A stretch of DNA of 64,000 nucleotides from RGIG5299 sp045588575 (GTDB taxonomy: Bacteria > Bacillota > Clostridia > Oscillospirales > RGIG5299): assembly GCA_045588575.1 (NCBI GenBank), contig JAZNEJ010000008.1:248001-312000 (forward strand). The letters are read 5' to 3'. The position numbers were made by a program, and so were the translations under genes. The stretch's first letter is position 1. Each line of letters begins with the position of its first letter. The notes below the pieces were generated by a model. The model saw nothing but the letters and a program-made list of their open reading frames with translations. It made no database searches and was not told the DNA's origin. Shown piece after piece: positions 15,375 to 25,190 of the stretch.

Positions 15375-15948
15375 TTGGTTTTCACTTTTTGAAGAAGAAT
15401 TAAAAAAAGCAAACGGTGAAAAGAGTCTGCTTTTGCATTCGTGTTGCGCTCCTTGCTCAAGCTCGGTTTTAAAAACGCTTGAAGCGGCTTTTAAAATAAC
15501 GGTTTTTTATTCTAATTCAAACATCTTTCCTTTTGAAGAATTTGAAAAAAGAGAAGCCGAGCAGCAAAGGCTTTGCTCCCTTTGGAAATATCCCGTTATT
15601 ACCGATGCTTATAATCACTCCGATTTTTTAAAATCGGTTACGGGGCTTGAAAAGGAACAAGAGGGCGGCGAAAGATGCAGGGCGTGCATTGCATACCGAA
15701 TGGAGCAAACGGCAAGGCTTGCCAAAGAAAAAGGGTTTGATTATTTTACAACGACCTTATCGGTTTCACCGCACAAAAATGCAAACCATATAAACGAAAC
15801 GGGCAAAGCGCTCGAAGAAAAATACGGTGTTAAATATCTTTACGCCGACTTCAAAAAGAAAGACGGCTATTTAAACAGTATTCGTCTTTCAAAGGAGCTT
15901 GAATTATACAGGCAAAGCTATTGCGGCTGTGAGTTTTCAATAAGATGA
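15367..15948 (+). CDS. queH: Epoxyqueuosine reductase QueH
   Basis: Protein of 193 aa of the DUF208/QueH family, which performs the last step of queuosine synthesis in the tRNA wobble base. The metal and Cys motifs are clear: LLLHSCCAPCSS near the N-terminus, ERCRACIAYRM centrally, and YCGCEFS at the C-terminus, consistent with Fe-S and non-haem iron binding. The ATG at 15367 overlaps the rdgB stop by 8 nt; an earlier ATG at 15334 inside rdgB is less likely. No other queuosine gene lies nearby, so precursor supply or salvage must be encoded elsewhere. Confidence 0.92.
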   Translation: MVNWFSLFEEELKKANGEKSLLLHSCCAPCSSSVLKTLEAAFKITVFYSNSNIFPFEEFEKREAEQQRLCSLWKYPVITDAYNHSDFLKSVTGLEKEQEGGERCRACIAYRMEQTARLAKEKGFDYFTTTLSVSPHKNANHINETGKALEEKYGVKYLYADFKKKDGYLNSIRLSKELELYRQSYCGCEFSIR

Positions 15949-15961
15949 AAGGAAAAAAGCA

Positions 15962-17149
15962 ATGAAAATCGGCATATTCGGCGGCACCTTCGACCCCCCT
16001 CATAAAGGACACGAGCTTTTCTTAAAAAGCTTTATAACTGAATATCGGCCCGATAAAATGCTTGTTATTCCAACGAAAATTCCGCCGCATAAGGCGTGCG
16101 AAACAACGTCGGCAGAGCATAGGCTCAAAATGGCAAAGCTTGCCTTTAAGGGAATTGCCGAGATTGAAGATTGCGAGCTTAAACGGCACGGTCAAAGCTA
16201 CACGGCAGATACGTTATCTTACTTAAAAAAGAAATATCCAAACGACGAGCTTTATTTCATAATCGGAAGCGATATGCTCTTTACCTTCAAAAACTGGTAT
16301 AAGCCCGAGCTTATTTCTTCCTTGGCAACGGTTGTTGCCGCCCCCAGAATAAACGATGCCGCTCTTGTTTCGCAAATGGAGCAAACGGCAAAGGAATATG
16401 AAAAGAAATTCGGCGGCAAATTTGAAATTTTCAAAATGGCACCCCTTGAAATATCTTCAACGGGAGTGAGAGAGGGAAAAACTCTTGAAATTTCGGAAAG
16501 CGTTTTGAGATATATTAAAGAAAACGGGCTTTACGAGGAAAGCGAAGAAATCAAAAGAATAAAAGAAATTTTATCTCGGAGGCTTTCGCCAAAAAGATAT
16601 TATCATTCGCTCGGAGTTATGAACACGGCGGGCGAGCTTGCAAGAATTTACGGCGAAGACGTTGAGCGGGCGAAAATTGCAGGCCTCGTTCACGATTGCA
16701 CCAAGGAGCTCAAAATAAACGAGCATCTTGAAATTGTTGAAAAATACGGCATAAAAATTCCCGAAGCCGAAAAAAATATAGAAAAGCTTTACCACTCCAA
16801 AACGGGTGCGGTAATGGCGAGAATTCTTTTCGGAATTGAGGACGAAGAAATTTTAAAGGCCATTGAATGCCACACGGCAGGCAAAGCGAAAATGACTCGG
16901 TTTGAAAAGATTTTGTTTTTAGCCGATTTTATAGACCCGTCGAGAACCTACAAAGGCGTTTCGGCAATAAGAAAAAAGGCGTTTAAAAACCTCGAAGAAG
17001 CAATAATGGAATGCGTAAGCTTTACCGTTATAGACCTTGCCAAACGGGGAAAATCAATAGCGCCGAACACCTTCGAAACCTATAACGATATTGTTTCGGA
17101 GCTTGAAAAACAAAAAACGAAAGGTGATTTTTATGGAAAAAATATTTGA
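15962..17149 (+). CDS. nadD: Fused NaMN adenylyltransferase and HD-domain YqeK hydrolase
   Basis: A 395-aa two-enzyme protein. Residues 1 to about 195 are NadD, with GGTFDPPHKGH at the N-terminus and ISSTGVRE near its end; it converts nicotinate mononucleotide to deamido-NAD. Residues from about 200 to 395 are a YqeK-type HD hydrolase with RYYHSLGV, GLVHDCTKE, YHSKTGA and FLADFIDPSR. YqeK proteins are symmetrical Ap4A hydrolases in characterised Firmicutes. In most Firmicutes nadD and yqeK are adjacent separate genes, so this is a fusion of neighbours. rsfS overlaps its end by 17 nt, keeping the usual nadD-yqeK-rsfS order. Confidence 0.95.
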   Translation: MKIGIFGGTFDPPHKGHELFLKSFITEYRPDKMLVIPTKIPPHKACETTSAEHRLKMAKLAFKGIAEIEDCELKRHGQSYTADTLSYLKKKYPNDELYFIIGSDMLFTFKNWYKPELISSLATVVAAPRINDAALVSQMEQTAKEYEKKFGGKFEIFKMAPLEISSTGVREGKTLEISESVLRYIKENGLYEESEEIKRIKEILSRRLSPKRYYHSLGVMNTAGELARIYGEDVERAKIAGLVHDCTKELKINEHLEIVEKYGIKIPEAEKNIEKLYHSKTGAVMARILFGIEDEEILKAIECHTAGKAKMTRFEKILFLADFIDPSRTYKGVSAIRKKAFKNLEEAIMECVSFTVIDLAKRGKSIAPNTFETYNDIVSELEKQKTKGDFYGKNI

Positions 17150-17504
17150 AGCGGTTAAGCTTGCGGTTAAAGCGCTTGACAGTAAAAAGGGCGAGGATAT
17201 AAAGGTTATTAAAACCTCGGAAATAACCGGTCTTGCCGATTACGTTGTAATTTGCACAGGCTCGTCGTCCACCAAAATAAAAACCCTTGCCGATTACACC
17301 GAGGTTGCTCTTAAAGAGGCGGGCGAGCCCGTTTTGCACAGAGAAGGCTACATTGAAGGAAACTGGGTTTTACTCGATTACGGCTTTATGGTTGTAAACA
17401 TCTTTAACAGTAAAACACGAGAATTCTACGCCCTCGAACAGCTTTGGCAAGCGGGCGAGCAAATAGATACCGATGAAATTTTAAAAGAGAAAGACGGAGA
17501 ATAA
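17133..17504 (+). CDS. rsfS: Ribosomal silencing factor RsfS
   Basis: Protein of 123 aa of the RsfS/Iojap family, which binds L14 and blocks joining of ribosomal subunits under starvation. Motifs are KGEDIKVIKTSEITGLADYVVICTG, split here into KGEDIKVIKTSE and GLADYVVICTG, then EGNWVLLDYGFMVVNIF and REFYALEQLW. The start at 17133 follows AAAGGTG and gives the expected N-terminus MEKIFEAV. Fourteen upstream codons inside nadD are excluded. Confidence 0.94.
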   Translation: MEKIFEAVKLAVKALDSKKGEDIKVIKTSEITGLADYVVICTGSSSTKIKTLADYTEVALKEAGEPVLHREGYIEGNWVLLDYGFMVVNIFNSKTREFYALEQLWQAGEQIDTDEILKEKDGE

Positions 17505-17508
17505 GAAA

Positions 17509-19914
17509 ATGAAATACGAATACAGTGAAATAGAAAAGAAATGGCAAAAATATTGGGAGGAAAACAACAGCTTTGCGGCAAAAGACGATTATACGCTTCC
17601 TAAATTCTACCCGCTCGTTGAATTCCCCTATCCGTCGGGCGCAGGTCTTCACGTAGGGCATCCCCGCTCATATACCGCGCTTGATATTATTGCAAGAAAG
17701 CGCCGCTTAAACGGCTATAACGTTTTATATCCTATGGGATGGGACGCTTTCGGCTTGCCCGCTGAAAACTACGCAATTAAAAATCACGTTCACCCCAAGG
17801 ATATAACCGAGCAAAACATTAACCGTTTCCGTTCTCAGCTTAAATCACTCGGTCTTTCTTTTGATTGGTCGAGAGAGGTAAACACCACCGACCCCTCTTA
17901 CTATAAGTGGTCGCAGTGGATTTTCTTAAAGCTCTTTGAAAAAGGCCTTGCCTACAAAAAAGAGATGGCGGTTAACTGGTGCACCTCCTGCAAATGCGTT
18001 TTGGCAAACGAAGAGGTTGTAGACGGCGTTTGCGAGCGTTGCGGAAGTCAGGTTGTCAGAAAGGTTAAAGAGCAGTGGATGCTTAAAATCACCGCCTACG
18101 CCGAGCGTTTAATCAACGATTTAGACGAGGTTGACTATCTTCCCAGAGTTAAAACCCAGCAGAAAAACTGGATTGGACGTTCAACCGGCGCAGAGGTTGA
18201 TTTCGTAACAACCGCAGGCGAAAAATTAAGAGTTTACACCACAAGGCCCGATACTCTCTTCGGCGCAACCTATATGGTTATTTCGCCCGAGCATCCCATA
18301 ATCGAAAAGCACAAGGATAAAATTAAAAACTACGCCGACTGCGTGGCTTACAGAGAAGAAGCTGCCAAAAAGTCCGATTTCGAGCGCACCGAGCTCGTTA
18401 AGAGCAAAACCGGCGTTAAAATTGACGGCATTTCGGCATTTAATCCCGTTAACGATAGGGAAATTCCCATTTACATATCCGACTACGTTTTAATGAGCTA
18501 CGGCACCGGCGCAATTATGGCCGTTCCCGCTCACGACGAGAGAGACTACGCCTTTGCAAAGGTATTTAATCTTCCCATTATTGAGGTTGTTAAGGGCGGC
18601 GATATTGAAAAAGAAGCATTCACCGATATTGAAAGCGGCGAAATGATAAACAGCGGCTTGTTAAACGGTCTTTCGGTTGCCGAGGCAAAGAAGAAAATCA
18701 CCGAATGGCTCAAAGAAAACGGCAAGGGCGAGCCCAAGGTAAACTATAAGCTTCGCGACTGGGTTTTCTCACGTCAGCGTTATTGGGGCGAGCCTATTCC
18801 GCTCATCTACTGCGAAAAATGCGGCTGGGTACCCGTGCCCGAAAGCGAGCTTCCGTTAACTCTTCCCGACGTTGAGCATTACGAGCCCACCGATAACGGC
18901 GAATCACCCTTATCTAAAATTGATAGCTTCGTAAACACCACCTGCCCCAAATGCGGCGGCGCGGCAAAAAGAGAAACCGACATTATGCCCCAATGGGCAG
19001 GCTCCTCGTGGTATTTCCTCCGTTATTGCGACCCGCATAACGATAAAGAGCTCGCATCTAAGGAAGCTCTTAATTACTGGACTCCGGTTGACTGGTATAA
19101 CGGCGGTATGGAGCACACCACCCTCCACCTTCTCTATTCGAGATTCTGGCATAAATTCCTTTACGATATAGGCGTTGTTCCCACCGCAGAGCCTTATGCA
19201 AAAAGAACCAGCCACGGTATGATTTTGGGCGAAAACGGCGTTAAAATGTCGAAATCGCTCGGCAACGTAGTAAATCCCGACGATATAGTAAGAGATTACG
19301 GCGCCGACACAATGCGTCTTTACGAAATGTTTATAGGCGATTTTGAAAAAACTGCACCGTGGTCCACCTCTTCAATTAAGGGCTGCAAGAGATTTTTGGA
19401 AAAAATCTTAAATCTTCTTGATATTACCTTTGCCGACAAAGCAGACGAAGAGGTTGAAAGAGAGCTTCATAAAACCATCAAGAAGGTAACCGAAGATATT
19501 GAAGCAATGAAGTTTAACACCGCAATAGCGGCAATGATGAGCTTTGCAAACGTCGTTTCGGAGAAAAACAGCTTAACCAAAGAGCAGTTAAAAACCTTCG
19601 TGCTTTTACTCAACCCCTTTGCACCGCACTTAACCGAAGAAATGTGGCAGCTTCTCGGCGAGGAAAAGCCCATTTGTGAGGGCGCAAAATGGCCCGAATA
19701 TGAGGAAAGCAAATTGGTTGCCTCAACCTTAACGCTTCCCGTTCAGATAAACGGCAAATTAAAGGGTACAATTTCCGTTTCGCTTAACGCCGAGCAGGAC
19801 GTTGTTTTGGAAACCGCAAAGGCCGATGGAAAAATTGCCGCCGCTCTTGAAGGCAAGCAAATTGTAAAAGTAATTTACGTAAAAAATAAAATGTTAAACG
19901 TTGTAGTAAAGTGA
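17509..19914 (+). CDS. leuS: Leucyl-tRNA synthetase
   Basis: Class I synthetase of 801 aa. The HIGH-type motif is PYPSGAGLHVGHP, the KMSKS motif is VKMSKSLGN, and the editing domain carries TTRPDTLFGATYMVISPEHP. A Cys cluster (CTSCKCVLANEEV to CERCGSQV) and a second one (CEKCGWV, CPKCGG) resemble zinc sites. It charges tRNA-Leu and edits norvaline-type errors. The gene begins 4 nt after rsfS and 12 nt before alaS with no promoter or T-box leader between, so it depends on the operon promoter. Confidence 0.98.
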   Translation: MKYEYSEIEKKWQKYWEENNSFAAKDDYTLPKFYPLVEFPYPSGAGLHVGHPRSYTALDIIARKRRLNGYNVLYPMGWDAFGLPAENYAIKNHVHPKDITEQNINRFRSQLKSLGLSFDWSREVNTTDPSYYKWSQWIFLKLFEKGLAYKKEMAVNWCTSCKCVLANEEVVDGVCERCGSQVVRKVKEQWMLKITAYAERLINDLDEVDYLPRVKTQQKNWIGRSTGAEVDFVTTAGEKLRVYTTRPDTLFGATYMVISPEHPIIEKHKDKIKNYADCVAYREEAAKKSDFERTELVKSKTGVKIDGISAFNPVNDREIPIYISDYVLMSYGTGAIMAVPAHDERDYAFAKVFNLPIIEVVKGGDIEKEAFTDIESGEMINSGLLNGLSVAEAKKKITEWLKENGKGEPKVNYKLRDWVFSRQRYWGEPIPLIYCEKCGWVPVPESELPLTLPDVEHYEPTDNGESPLSKIDSFVNTTCPKCGGAAKRETDIMPQWAGSSWYFLRYCDPHNDKELASKEALNYWTPVDWYNGGMEHTTLHLLYSRFWHKFLYDIGVVPTAEPYAKRTSHGMILGENGVKMSKSLGNVVNPDDIVRDYGADTMRLYEMFIGDFEKTAPWSTSSIKGCKRFLEKILNLLDITFADKADEEVERELHKTIKKVTEDIEAMKFNTAIAAMMSFANVVSEKNSLTKEQLKTFVLLLNPFAPHLTEEMWQLLGEEKPICEGAKWPEYEESKLVASTLTLPVQINGKLKGTISVSLNAEQDVVLETAKADGKIAAALEGKQIVKVIYVKNKMLNVVVK

Positions 19915-19926
19915 GGAGAAAAGCAG

Positions 19927-22554
19927 ATGGAAAAAGTAACACCCATGGGTTTAAACGAAATCAGAGAGAAATATCTTGCTTTTTTCGAGAAAAAAGACCA
20001 TTACAGAGAGAAAAGCGCATCGCTCGTTCCCGATGGCGACAAAGGCTTACTGCTCATAAATGCGGGTATGGCGCCGCTTAAAAAATATTTCACGGGCGAG
20101 GCAACTCCTCCCGCACCCAGAATGACCACCTGCCAAAAGTGCATAAGAGTTTTAGATATTGAAAGAGTTGGCAAAACCAGCCGCCACGGCACCTTTTTTG
20201 AGATGCTCGGAAACTTCTCGTTCGGCGACTATTTCAAAAGAGAGGTTTGCGCTTGGGCGTGGGAATTCCTTTTAACCGAATTAAAGCTTCCCAAGGAGCG
20301 TCTTTACGTTTCGGTTTATTTGGAGGACGACGAGGCCTATGATATCTGGACCAAGGAAATAGGCGTTGACCCCTCTCATATGGTTCGTTTGGGCAAGGCA
20401 GATAACTTCTGGGAAATAGGCGCGGGCCCTTGCGGCCCCTGCACCGAAATTTATTTCGACAGAGGCGAGGAATATTCCTGCGGCTCACCCGACTGTAAGG
20501 TTGGCTGCGATTGCGACAGATACGTTGAATTCTGGAACCTCGTTTTCTCGCAGTTTAACAACGACGGCAACAATAACTACACCGAGCTTGCTCACAAAAA
20601 TATCGATACCGGTATGGGCCTCGAAAGAATGGCTTGCATTATGCAGGGTAAAACCAGCATTTTCGAAATTGATACCGTTCAGAATATTATGAAAAAAATA
20701 AGCGAGGTAAGCGGTGTAAAATATAAGGAAAACGAAAAATCCGACCTTTCGCTTCGCATAATCACCGACCACATCAGAGGCTCCGTTTTCTTAATCGGCG
20801 ACGGCGTTTTACCTTCAAACGAGGGCAGAGGCTACGTTTTGCGTAAGCTCATTCGCCGCGCGGCGCGCCACGGCAGACTTTTAAAGGTTGAAAAGCCCTT
20901 CCTTTATCAAATTGCCGAAACGGTTGCCGAGCTTAATAAGCAGGCATACCCCGAGCTCACCGAGCGTTTGGAATATATAAAAAGAGTTTTAAAGAGCGAG
21001 GAGGAGCAGTTTGCAAAAACAATAGGAAGCGGACTCGAGCTTCTTTCCGAGCTTATGAATAAGGGCGAAAAGGTAATTTCGGGCAAAGATGCTTTCCGTC
21101 TTTACGATACCTTCGGCTTCCCGCTTGACCTCACCAAAGAAATCGCCGAGGACGGCGGATTTACGGTAGATGAGGAAGGCTTTAACGCCGAAATGCAGGC
21201 TCAAAGAGAGTCTTCGAGAAAAGCAAGAGAAAAAATGGGCGATTTCGGTTGGGAAAAGCACATTTCGGTTAAAGACCTCGGCATAAAGGCCGAATTTACG
21301 GGTTATAATGAACTGGAAACCACGGCGGCGGTAAAGGCAATTTTCGTTGGCGCCGAAAGAGTTAACTCGGTTTCCGAGGGAGAGGTTGCAACTCTCATCT
21401 TTGAAAAAACACCCTTCTACGCCGAAATGGGCGGTCAGCCCGGCGATAAGGGCAAAATTGAGGGCGAAAACTGCGCTTTAAAGGTTAAAAACACCTTAAA
21501 GGGTGAAGATAATATAGCGCTTCATCTCGTTGAGGTTATTTCGGGCGAGGTTAAAGAAGGCGATGTTTTAACGCTTAAAGTTTGCAAAAATAACAGAATG
21601 CGAGTTTCGAGAAATCACTCGGCAACCCACCTTCTCCAAAGAGCGTTAAAAGACGTTGCGGGCGACCATATTTCGCAGGCAGGCTCGGCGCTTTCACCCG
21701 AAAGCTTTACCTTCGATTACACCTGCTTTGAGCCGCTTTCAAACGAGGCTCTTTCAAAGGTTGAGGAGCTTGTTAATAAATTTATTTTCGAAGCAAGCCC
21801 CGTTGTAACCGAGGAAATGTCGATTGAAGATGCCAAAAAATCGGGCGCCGAGGCGCATTTTAGCGAGAAATACGGCAAAACCGTAAGAGTTGTTTCAATG
21901 GGCGCTTCAAAAGAACTTTGCGGCGGCACGCACGTTAAGAATACTGCTGAAATCGGTCTTTTCAAAATAATTTCCGATTCATCTGCGGCGGCAGGCGTAA
22001 GAAGAATTGAAGCGGTAACCGGCGATGGCGTTTTAAGAGTTTTAAACGAAAAGCAGGCACTCATTTCAAACGTAGTCGATGCCTTAAAGGGCAAGGGCGA
22101 AAAAGAGCTTTTAACCAGAGCCACCGTTGTAATGAGCGAGCTTAAAGATACCAAAACCAAGCTCGAAACAAGCGAAAGCCGCATTTCCGAAATGCTTTAC
22201 GAGGGCGTTGTTAACACCGCAACCGAGCAAAACGGAATTAAGGTTATAGTTTCTTACTTAAAGAATACCGATTTGTCAATTGCAAGAAGCATTGGCGACA
22301 GAATTAAAGAAAGAATTTCAAACGCATCGGCAATTATTGCCTGTGAAAAAGACGGCAAGGCAAACTTCGTTTCGGTTAACGGTGTTGATGCCGTTAAGCT
22401 TGGCAGAAATGCAGGCAAAACCGTTTCCTTTGCGGCGAAGCTCACAAACGGCAAGGGCGGCGGAAAACCCGATATGGCAGTTGCGGGCGTTGGAAATATT
22501 AACGATATCGAAAAAGCGTTAGAGGAAACCAAAGCGAAATATTTCGAGATATAA
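19927..22554 (+). CDS. alaS: Alanyl-tRNA synthetase
   Basis: Class II synthetase of 875 aa with the standard order. The catalytic domain starts LNEIREKYLAFFEKKDHY and includes GPCGPCTEIYFDRG and GMGLERMACIMQ. The editing domain has the metal motif HSATHLLQRAL and CGGTHVKNT. A C-Ala domain ends the protein (GGGKPDMAVAGVGN). A GAGGAG site precedes the ATG. No alanine-responsive T-box is visible because leuS lies 12 nt upstream. Confidence 0.98.
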   Translation: MEKVTPMGLNEIREKYLAFFEKKDHYREKSASLVPDGDKGLLLINAGMAPLKKYFTGEATPPAPRMTTCQKCIRVLDIERVGKTSRHGTFFEMLGNFSFGDYFKREVCAWAWEFLLTELKLPKERLYVSVYLEDDEAYDIWTKEIGVDPSHMVRLGKADNFWEIGAGPCGPCTEIYFDRGEEYSCGSPDCKVGCDCDRYVEFWNLVFSQFNNDGNNNYTELAHKNIDTGMGLERMACIMQGKTSIFEIDTVQNIMKKISEVSGVKYKENEKSDLSLRIITDHIRGSVFLIGDGVLPSNEGRGYVLRKLIRRAARHGRLLKVEKPFLYQIAETVAELNKQAYPELTERLEYIKRVLKSEEEQFAKTIGSGLELLSELMNKGEKVISGKDAFRLYDTFGFPLDLTKEIAEDGGFTVDEEGFNAEMQAQRESSRKAREKMGDFGWEKHISVKDLGIKAEFTGYNELETTAAVKAIFVGAERVNSVSEGEVATLIFEKTPFYAEMGGQPGDKGKIEGENCALKVKNTLKGEDNIALHLVEVISGEVKEGDVLTLKVCKNNRMRVSRNHSATHLLQRALKDVAGDHISQAGSALSPESFTFDYTCFEPLSNEALSKVEELVNKFIFEASPVVTEEMSIEDAKKSGAEAHFSEKYGKTVRVVSMGASKELCGGTHVKNTAEIGLFKIISDSSAAAGVRRIEAVTGDGVLRVLNEKQALISNVVDALKGKGEKELLTRATVVMSELKDTKTKLETSESRISEMLYEGVVNTATEQNGIKVIVSYLKNTDLSIARSIGDRIKERISNASAIIACEKDGKANFVSVNGVDAVKLGRNAGKTVSFAAKLTNGKGGGKPDMAVAGVGNINDIEKALEETKAKYFEI

Positions 22555-22590
22555 TAAACCCTTCGGGAGAAATCCCGAGAAGGAGTTAAA

Positions 22591-23871
22591 ATGGAAAAAT
22601 ATATCATAAACGGCGGAAAAAGGCTTGAAGGAACTGTTAGGGTAAGCGGCGCAAAAAATGCGGCGTTACCTATTCTTGCGGCCACCGTGCTTTGCGACGG
22701 CGAATGCCGAATTGAGAATATTCCCGAAATAAGAGACGTTTCTCTTATGGTTGAAATTCTTTACAAAATGGGCGCCGAGGTTCGCACAATCGACAGAACC
22801 ACTGTTGAAATAGACGCCTCTAAAATTTACACCACCGTTTCCCCCGGCGATATTTGCAGAAGGCTTCGCGGCTCTTATTATATGATGGGTGCGCTTTTGG
22901 GCAAATTCGGCGAATTTGAGGTTGAAATGCCCGGTGGATGCAACTTCGGAGTAAGACCTATTGACCTTCACATAAAGGGCTTGGAAGCGCTCGGCGCAAA
23001 AATAACGGTTGACGGCTGCAAAATAAAAGGCAGTGCCGCAAACGGCTTAAAGGGCGCAACCATACGTCTTTCAAAGGCGTCGGTGGGCGCAACCATAAAC
23101 ATAATGCTTGCGGCAACCAGAGCCGAGGGCGTTACCGTAATTGAAAAGGCGGCAAGAGAACCGCATATAGTTGACCTTGCAAACTTCCTCAACTCAATGG
23201 GAGCTTCAATAAGAGGTGCGGGTACCGAAATTATAAAAATAACGGGTAATCCCTCGCTTTACGGCGTTTTATATTCGATAATTCCCGACCAAATTGAAGC
23301 GGGAACCTTTATGATTGCGGCGGCTGCAACGGGCGGCAACGTTTTGGTTGAAAACCTTATTCCCAAGCATATGGAATCGCTTACCTCACATCTTGTTGAG
23401 GCAGGCGCAAAAATTACCGAATACGATGAGGCAATAAGGGTTGAAGCCCCCGAAAGACTGAAAAATATTGACGTTATAACCGAATATTACCCCGGCTTTC
23501 CCACCGATTTACAACCTCAAATGACAACTCTTCTTGCCATTTCGGAGGGCAAGGGAAGTATGACCGAGGTTATTTGGGATAACCGCTTTAAATATTTAGA
23601 CGAGCTTCGCAAAATGGGAGCCGATATAATTAACGACGGTCAGAAGGCTTTCATAACTGGTGTTTCAAAGCTTCACGGTGCCGACGTAATTGCCTGCGAT
23701 TTAAGAGCGGGTGCGGCGGTTATAATTGCGGGGCTTGCGGCCGAGGGCACAACCGAAATAGGCGAAATAGAGCGTATTGAGCGTGGCTATGAAGATATTG
23801 TCGGCAAGTTAAAATCACTTGGCGCCGATATAAACAAAACTAACATAAACGCGCCGGAAATAGCATTGTAA
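22591..23871 (+). CDS. murA: UDP-N-acetylglucosamine 1-carboxyvinyltransferase
   Basis: Protein of 426 aa catalysing the first committed step of peptidoglycan synthesis from UDP-GlcNAc and phosphoenolpyruvate. It starts with YIINGGKRLEGTVRVSGAKNA, split as ING and RVSGAKNAALPILAA. It carries RRLRGSYYMMGALLG and the catalytic Cys loop MPGGCNFGVRPIDLH, so the fosfomycin-sensitive Cys is retained. A small bulged hairpin (22561-22582) lies between alaS and murA. AGAAGGAG precedes the ATG. Firmicutes often have two MurA paralogues; I cannot tell which this is. Confidence 0.97.
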   Translation: MEKYIINGGKRLEGTVRVSGAKNAALPILAATVLCDGECRIENIPEIRDVSLMVEILYKMGAEVRTIDRTTVEIDASKIYTTVSPGDICRRLRGSYYMMGALLGKFGEFEVEMPGGCNFGVRPIDLHIKGLEALGAKITVDGCKIKGSAANGLKGATIRLSKASVGATINIMLAATRAEGVTVIEKAAREPHIVDLANFLNSMGASIRGAGTEIIKITGNPSLYGVLYSIIPDQIEAGTFMIAAAATGGNVLVENLIPKHMESLTSHLVEAGAKITEYDEAIRVEAPERLKNIDVITEYYPGFPTDLQPQMTTLLAISEGKGSMTEVIWDNRFKYLDELRKMGADIINDGQKAFITGVSKLHGADVIACDLRAGAAVIIAGLAAEGTTEIGEIERIERGYEDIVGKLKSLGADINKTNINAPEIAL

Positions 23872-23883
23872 AGGAAACGGAAA

Positions 23884-24696
23884 ATGTCTTTCTTTTTTCA
23901 AACGCTTTACAGCGGAAGCGAGGGAAATTCTTGCCTCGTGGGCTGTAACGGAGATTACATTTTAATAGATGCGGGCAAAAACAGCAAAGCGGTTTTAAAT
24001 GCGCTTTCCTCTCTTTCGCTTTCAATAAGAGATATTTCCGCAATTTTCGTAACTCACGAGCATTCCGACCATATTGGAGCAATTGAGGTGCTTGCAAGAC
24101 GATATAAAATTCCTGTTTTTGCAAATCCCGAAACGGCATTTTTAATGGCTTCAAAGCAATTAAGCCTTCCCGAAACGTCAATTTACCGCTTGGAAAACTA
24201 CGATACGGCAAAAAAAGGGGCTTTAAGCGTAACCCCGTTCCCCGTTCCTCACGATTCTGTGAGCTGTTCGGGCTACATAATAGAGGCGGAAGGGAAAAGG
24301 CTTGTTACCGCAACCGATATGGGACATCTTTGCGGCGATTTTGCCCAAGCGGCAAAGGATGCCGACGCCGTTTTAATAGAATCGAATTACGATTTAAAAA
24401 TGCTTGAAAACGGAAGCTATCCCGCTTATTTAAAAAAGCGAATAAGCTCGAAAAACGGGCATTTATCCAATGCCGATTGCGCCGAGGCGTGCTCCGTTTT
24501 GGCAATGCGAAAAACCAAAAAATTTGTGCTTGCCCACCTTTCGAAAGAAAACAATACGCCTGAATCGGCGTTTAATGCATCACACGGGGCGCTTACGAAA
24601 AAAGGTGCGAGTGTAACGAAAAGCGAGGAGGAAAAAGGCGACGTGCTGCTTTTAACCGCGCCACGATACCTCTGCTCGCCAAAAATAATTATTTGA
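23884..24696 (+). CDS. walJ: MBL-fold hydrolase WalJ/YycJ
   Basis: Protein of 270 aa with metallo-beta-lactamase fold. It has the typical WalJ N-terminus FFQTLYSGSEGNSCLV, the metal motif THEHSDHIGAI, PVPHDS and TDMGHL, and LAHLSKENNTPE near the end. WalJ proteins accompany the WalRK cell-wall regulator in many Firmicutes and are proposed nucleases. Here the gene sits between murA and rlmH, and rlmH lies near walJ in many Firmicutes genomes. No walRK genes are in the window. Confidence 0.88.
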   Translation: MSFFFQTLYSGSEGNSCLVGCNGDYILIDAGKNSKAVLNALSSLSLSIRDISAIFVTHEHSDHIGAIEVLARRYKIPVFANPETAFLMASKQLSLPETSIYRLENYDTAKKGALSVTPFPVPHDSVSCSGYIIEAEGKRLVTATDMGHLCGDFAQAAKDADAVLIESNYDLKMLENGSYPAYLKKRISSKNGHLSNADCAEACSVLAMRKTKKFVLAHLSKENNTPESAFNASHGALTKKGASVTKSEEEKGDVLLLTAPRYLCSPKIII

Positions 24697-24705
24697 GGAA
24701 AAGCT

Positions 24706-25182
24706 ATGTTTAACGTCAGGCTTGTTTGCATAGGAAAGCTTAAAGAAAAATATTTAACCGATGCCGTTAAGGAATATGAAAAGCGGCTCACGGCTTATGC
24801 AAAATTTGAAATAGTTGAGCTTAAAGAAAGCTTTTTGCCCGAAAATCCGAGCGAAAAGGAAATTAAAGCGGCGCTTTCAAAGGAAGCGGCGGATATTATA
24901 AAAGCTTGCGACGGAAGCAAGATAATTTTGCTTGCAATTGAGGGTAAAATAATTTCTTCCGAGGAATTATCCGAAAAAATTGCAAAGCTCGGCGAAACGG
25001 GATTTTCGTCAATTTCCTTCGTAATCGGCTCTTCTTTCGGAATAGACGAGGAATTAAAGAAAAAGCACGATAAAATTTCAATGTCGAAAATGACTTTTCC
25101 GCATCAGCTTGCAAGAGTAATGGTTTGCGAGCAAATTTATAGAGCTTTTTCAATTTTAAATAACGGCAAATATCATAAATGA
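24706..25182 (+). CDS. rlmH: 23S rRNA pseudouridine-1915 N3-methyltransferase RlmH
   Basis: Protein of 158 aa of the SPOUT family, the normal RlmH length. The N-terminus VRLVCIGKLKEKYL, the SAM-binding knot IGSSFGIDEE, and the end MTFPHQLARVMVCEQIYRAF are diagnostic. It methylates the pseudouridine in helix 69 of assembled ribosomes. The gene starts 9 nt after walJ with a GAGGAAA ribosome site. Confidence 0.97.
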   Translation: MFNVRLVCIGKLKEKYLTDAVKEYEKRLTAYAKFEIVELKESFLPENPSEKEIKAALSKEAADIIKACDGSKIILLAIEGKIISSEELSEKIAKLGETGFSSISFVIGSSFGIDEELKKKHDKISMSKMTFPHQLARVMVCEQIYRAFSILNNGKYHK

Positions 25183-25190
25183 GGTGCATT

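Noticed and set aside
17504..19930. T-box leaders for leuS and alaS
   Set aside because: The gaps before both genes are 4 and 12 nt, leaving no room for a T-box.
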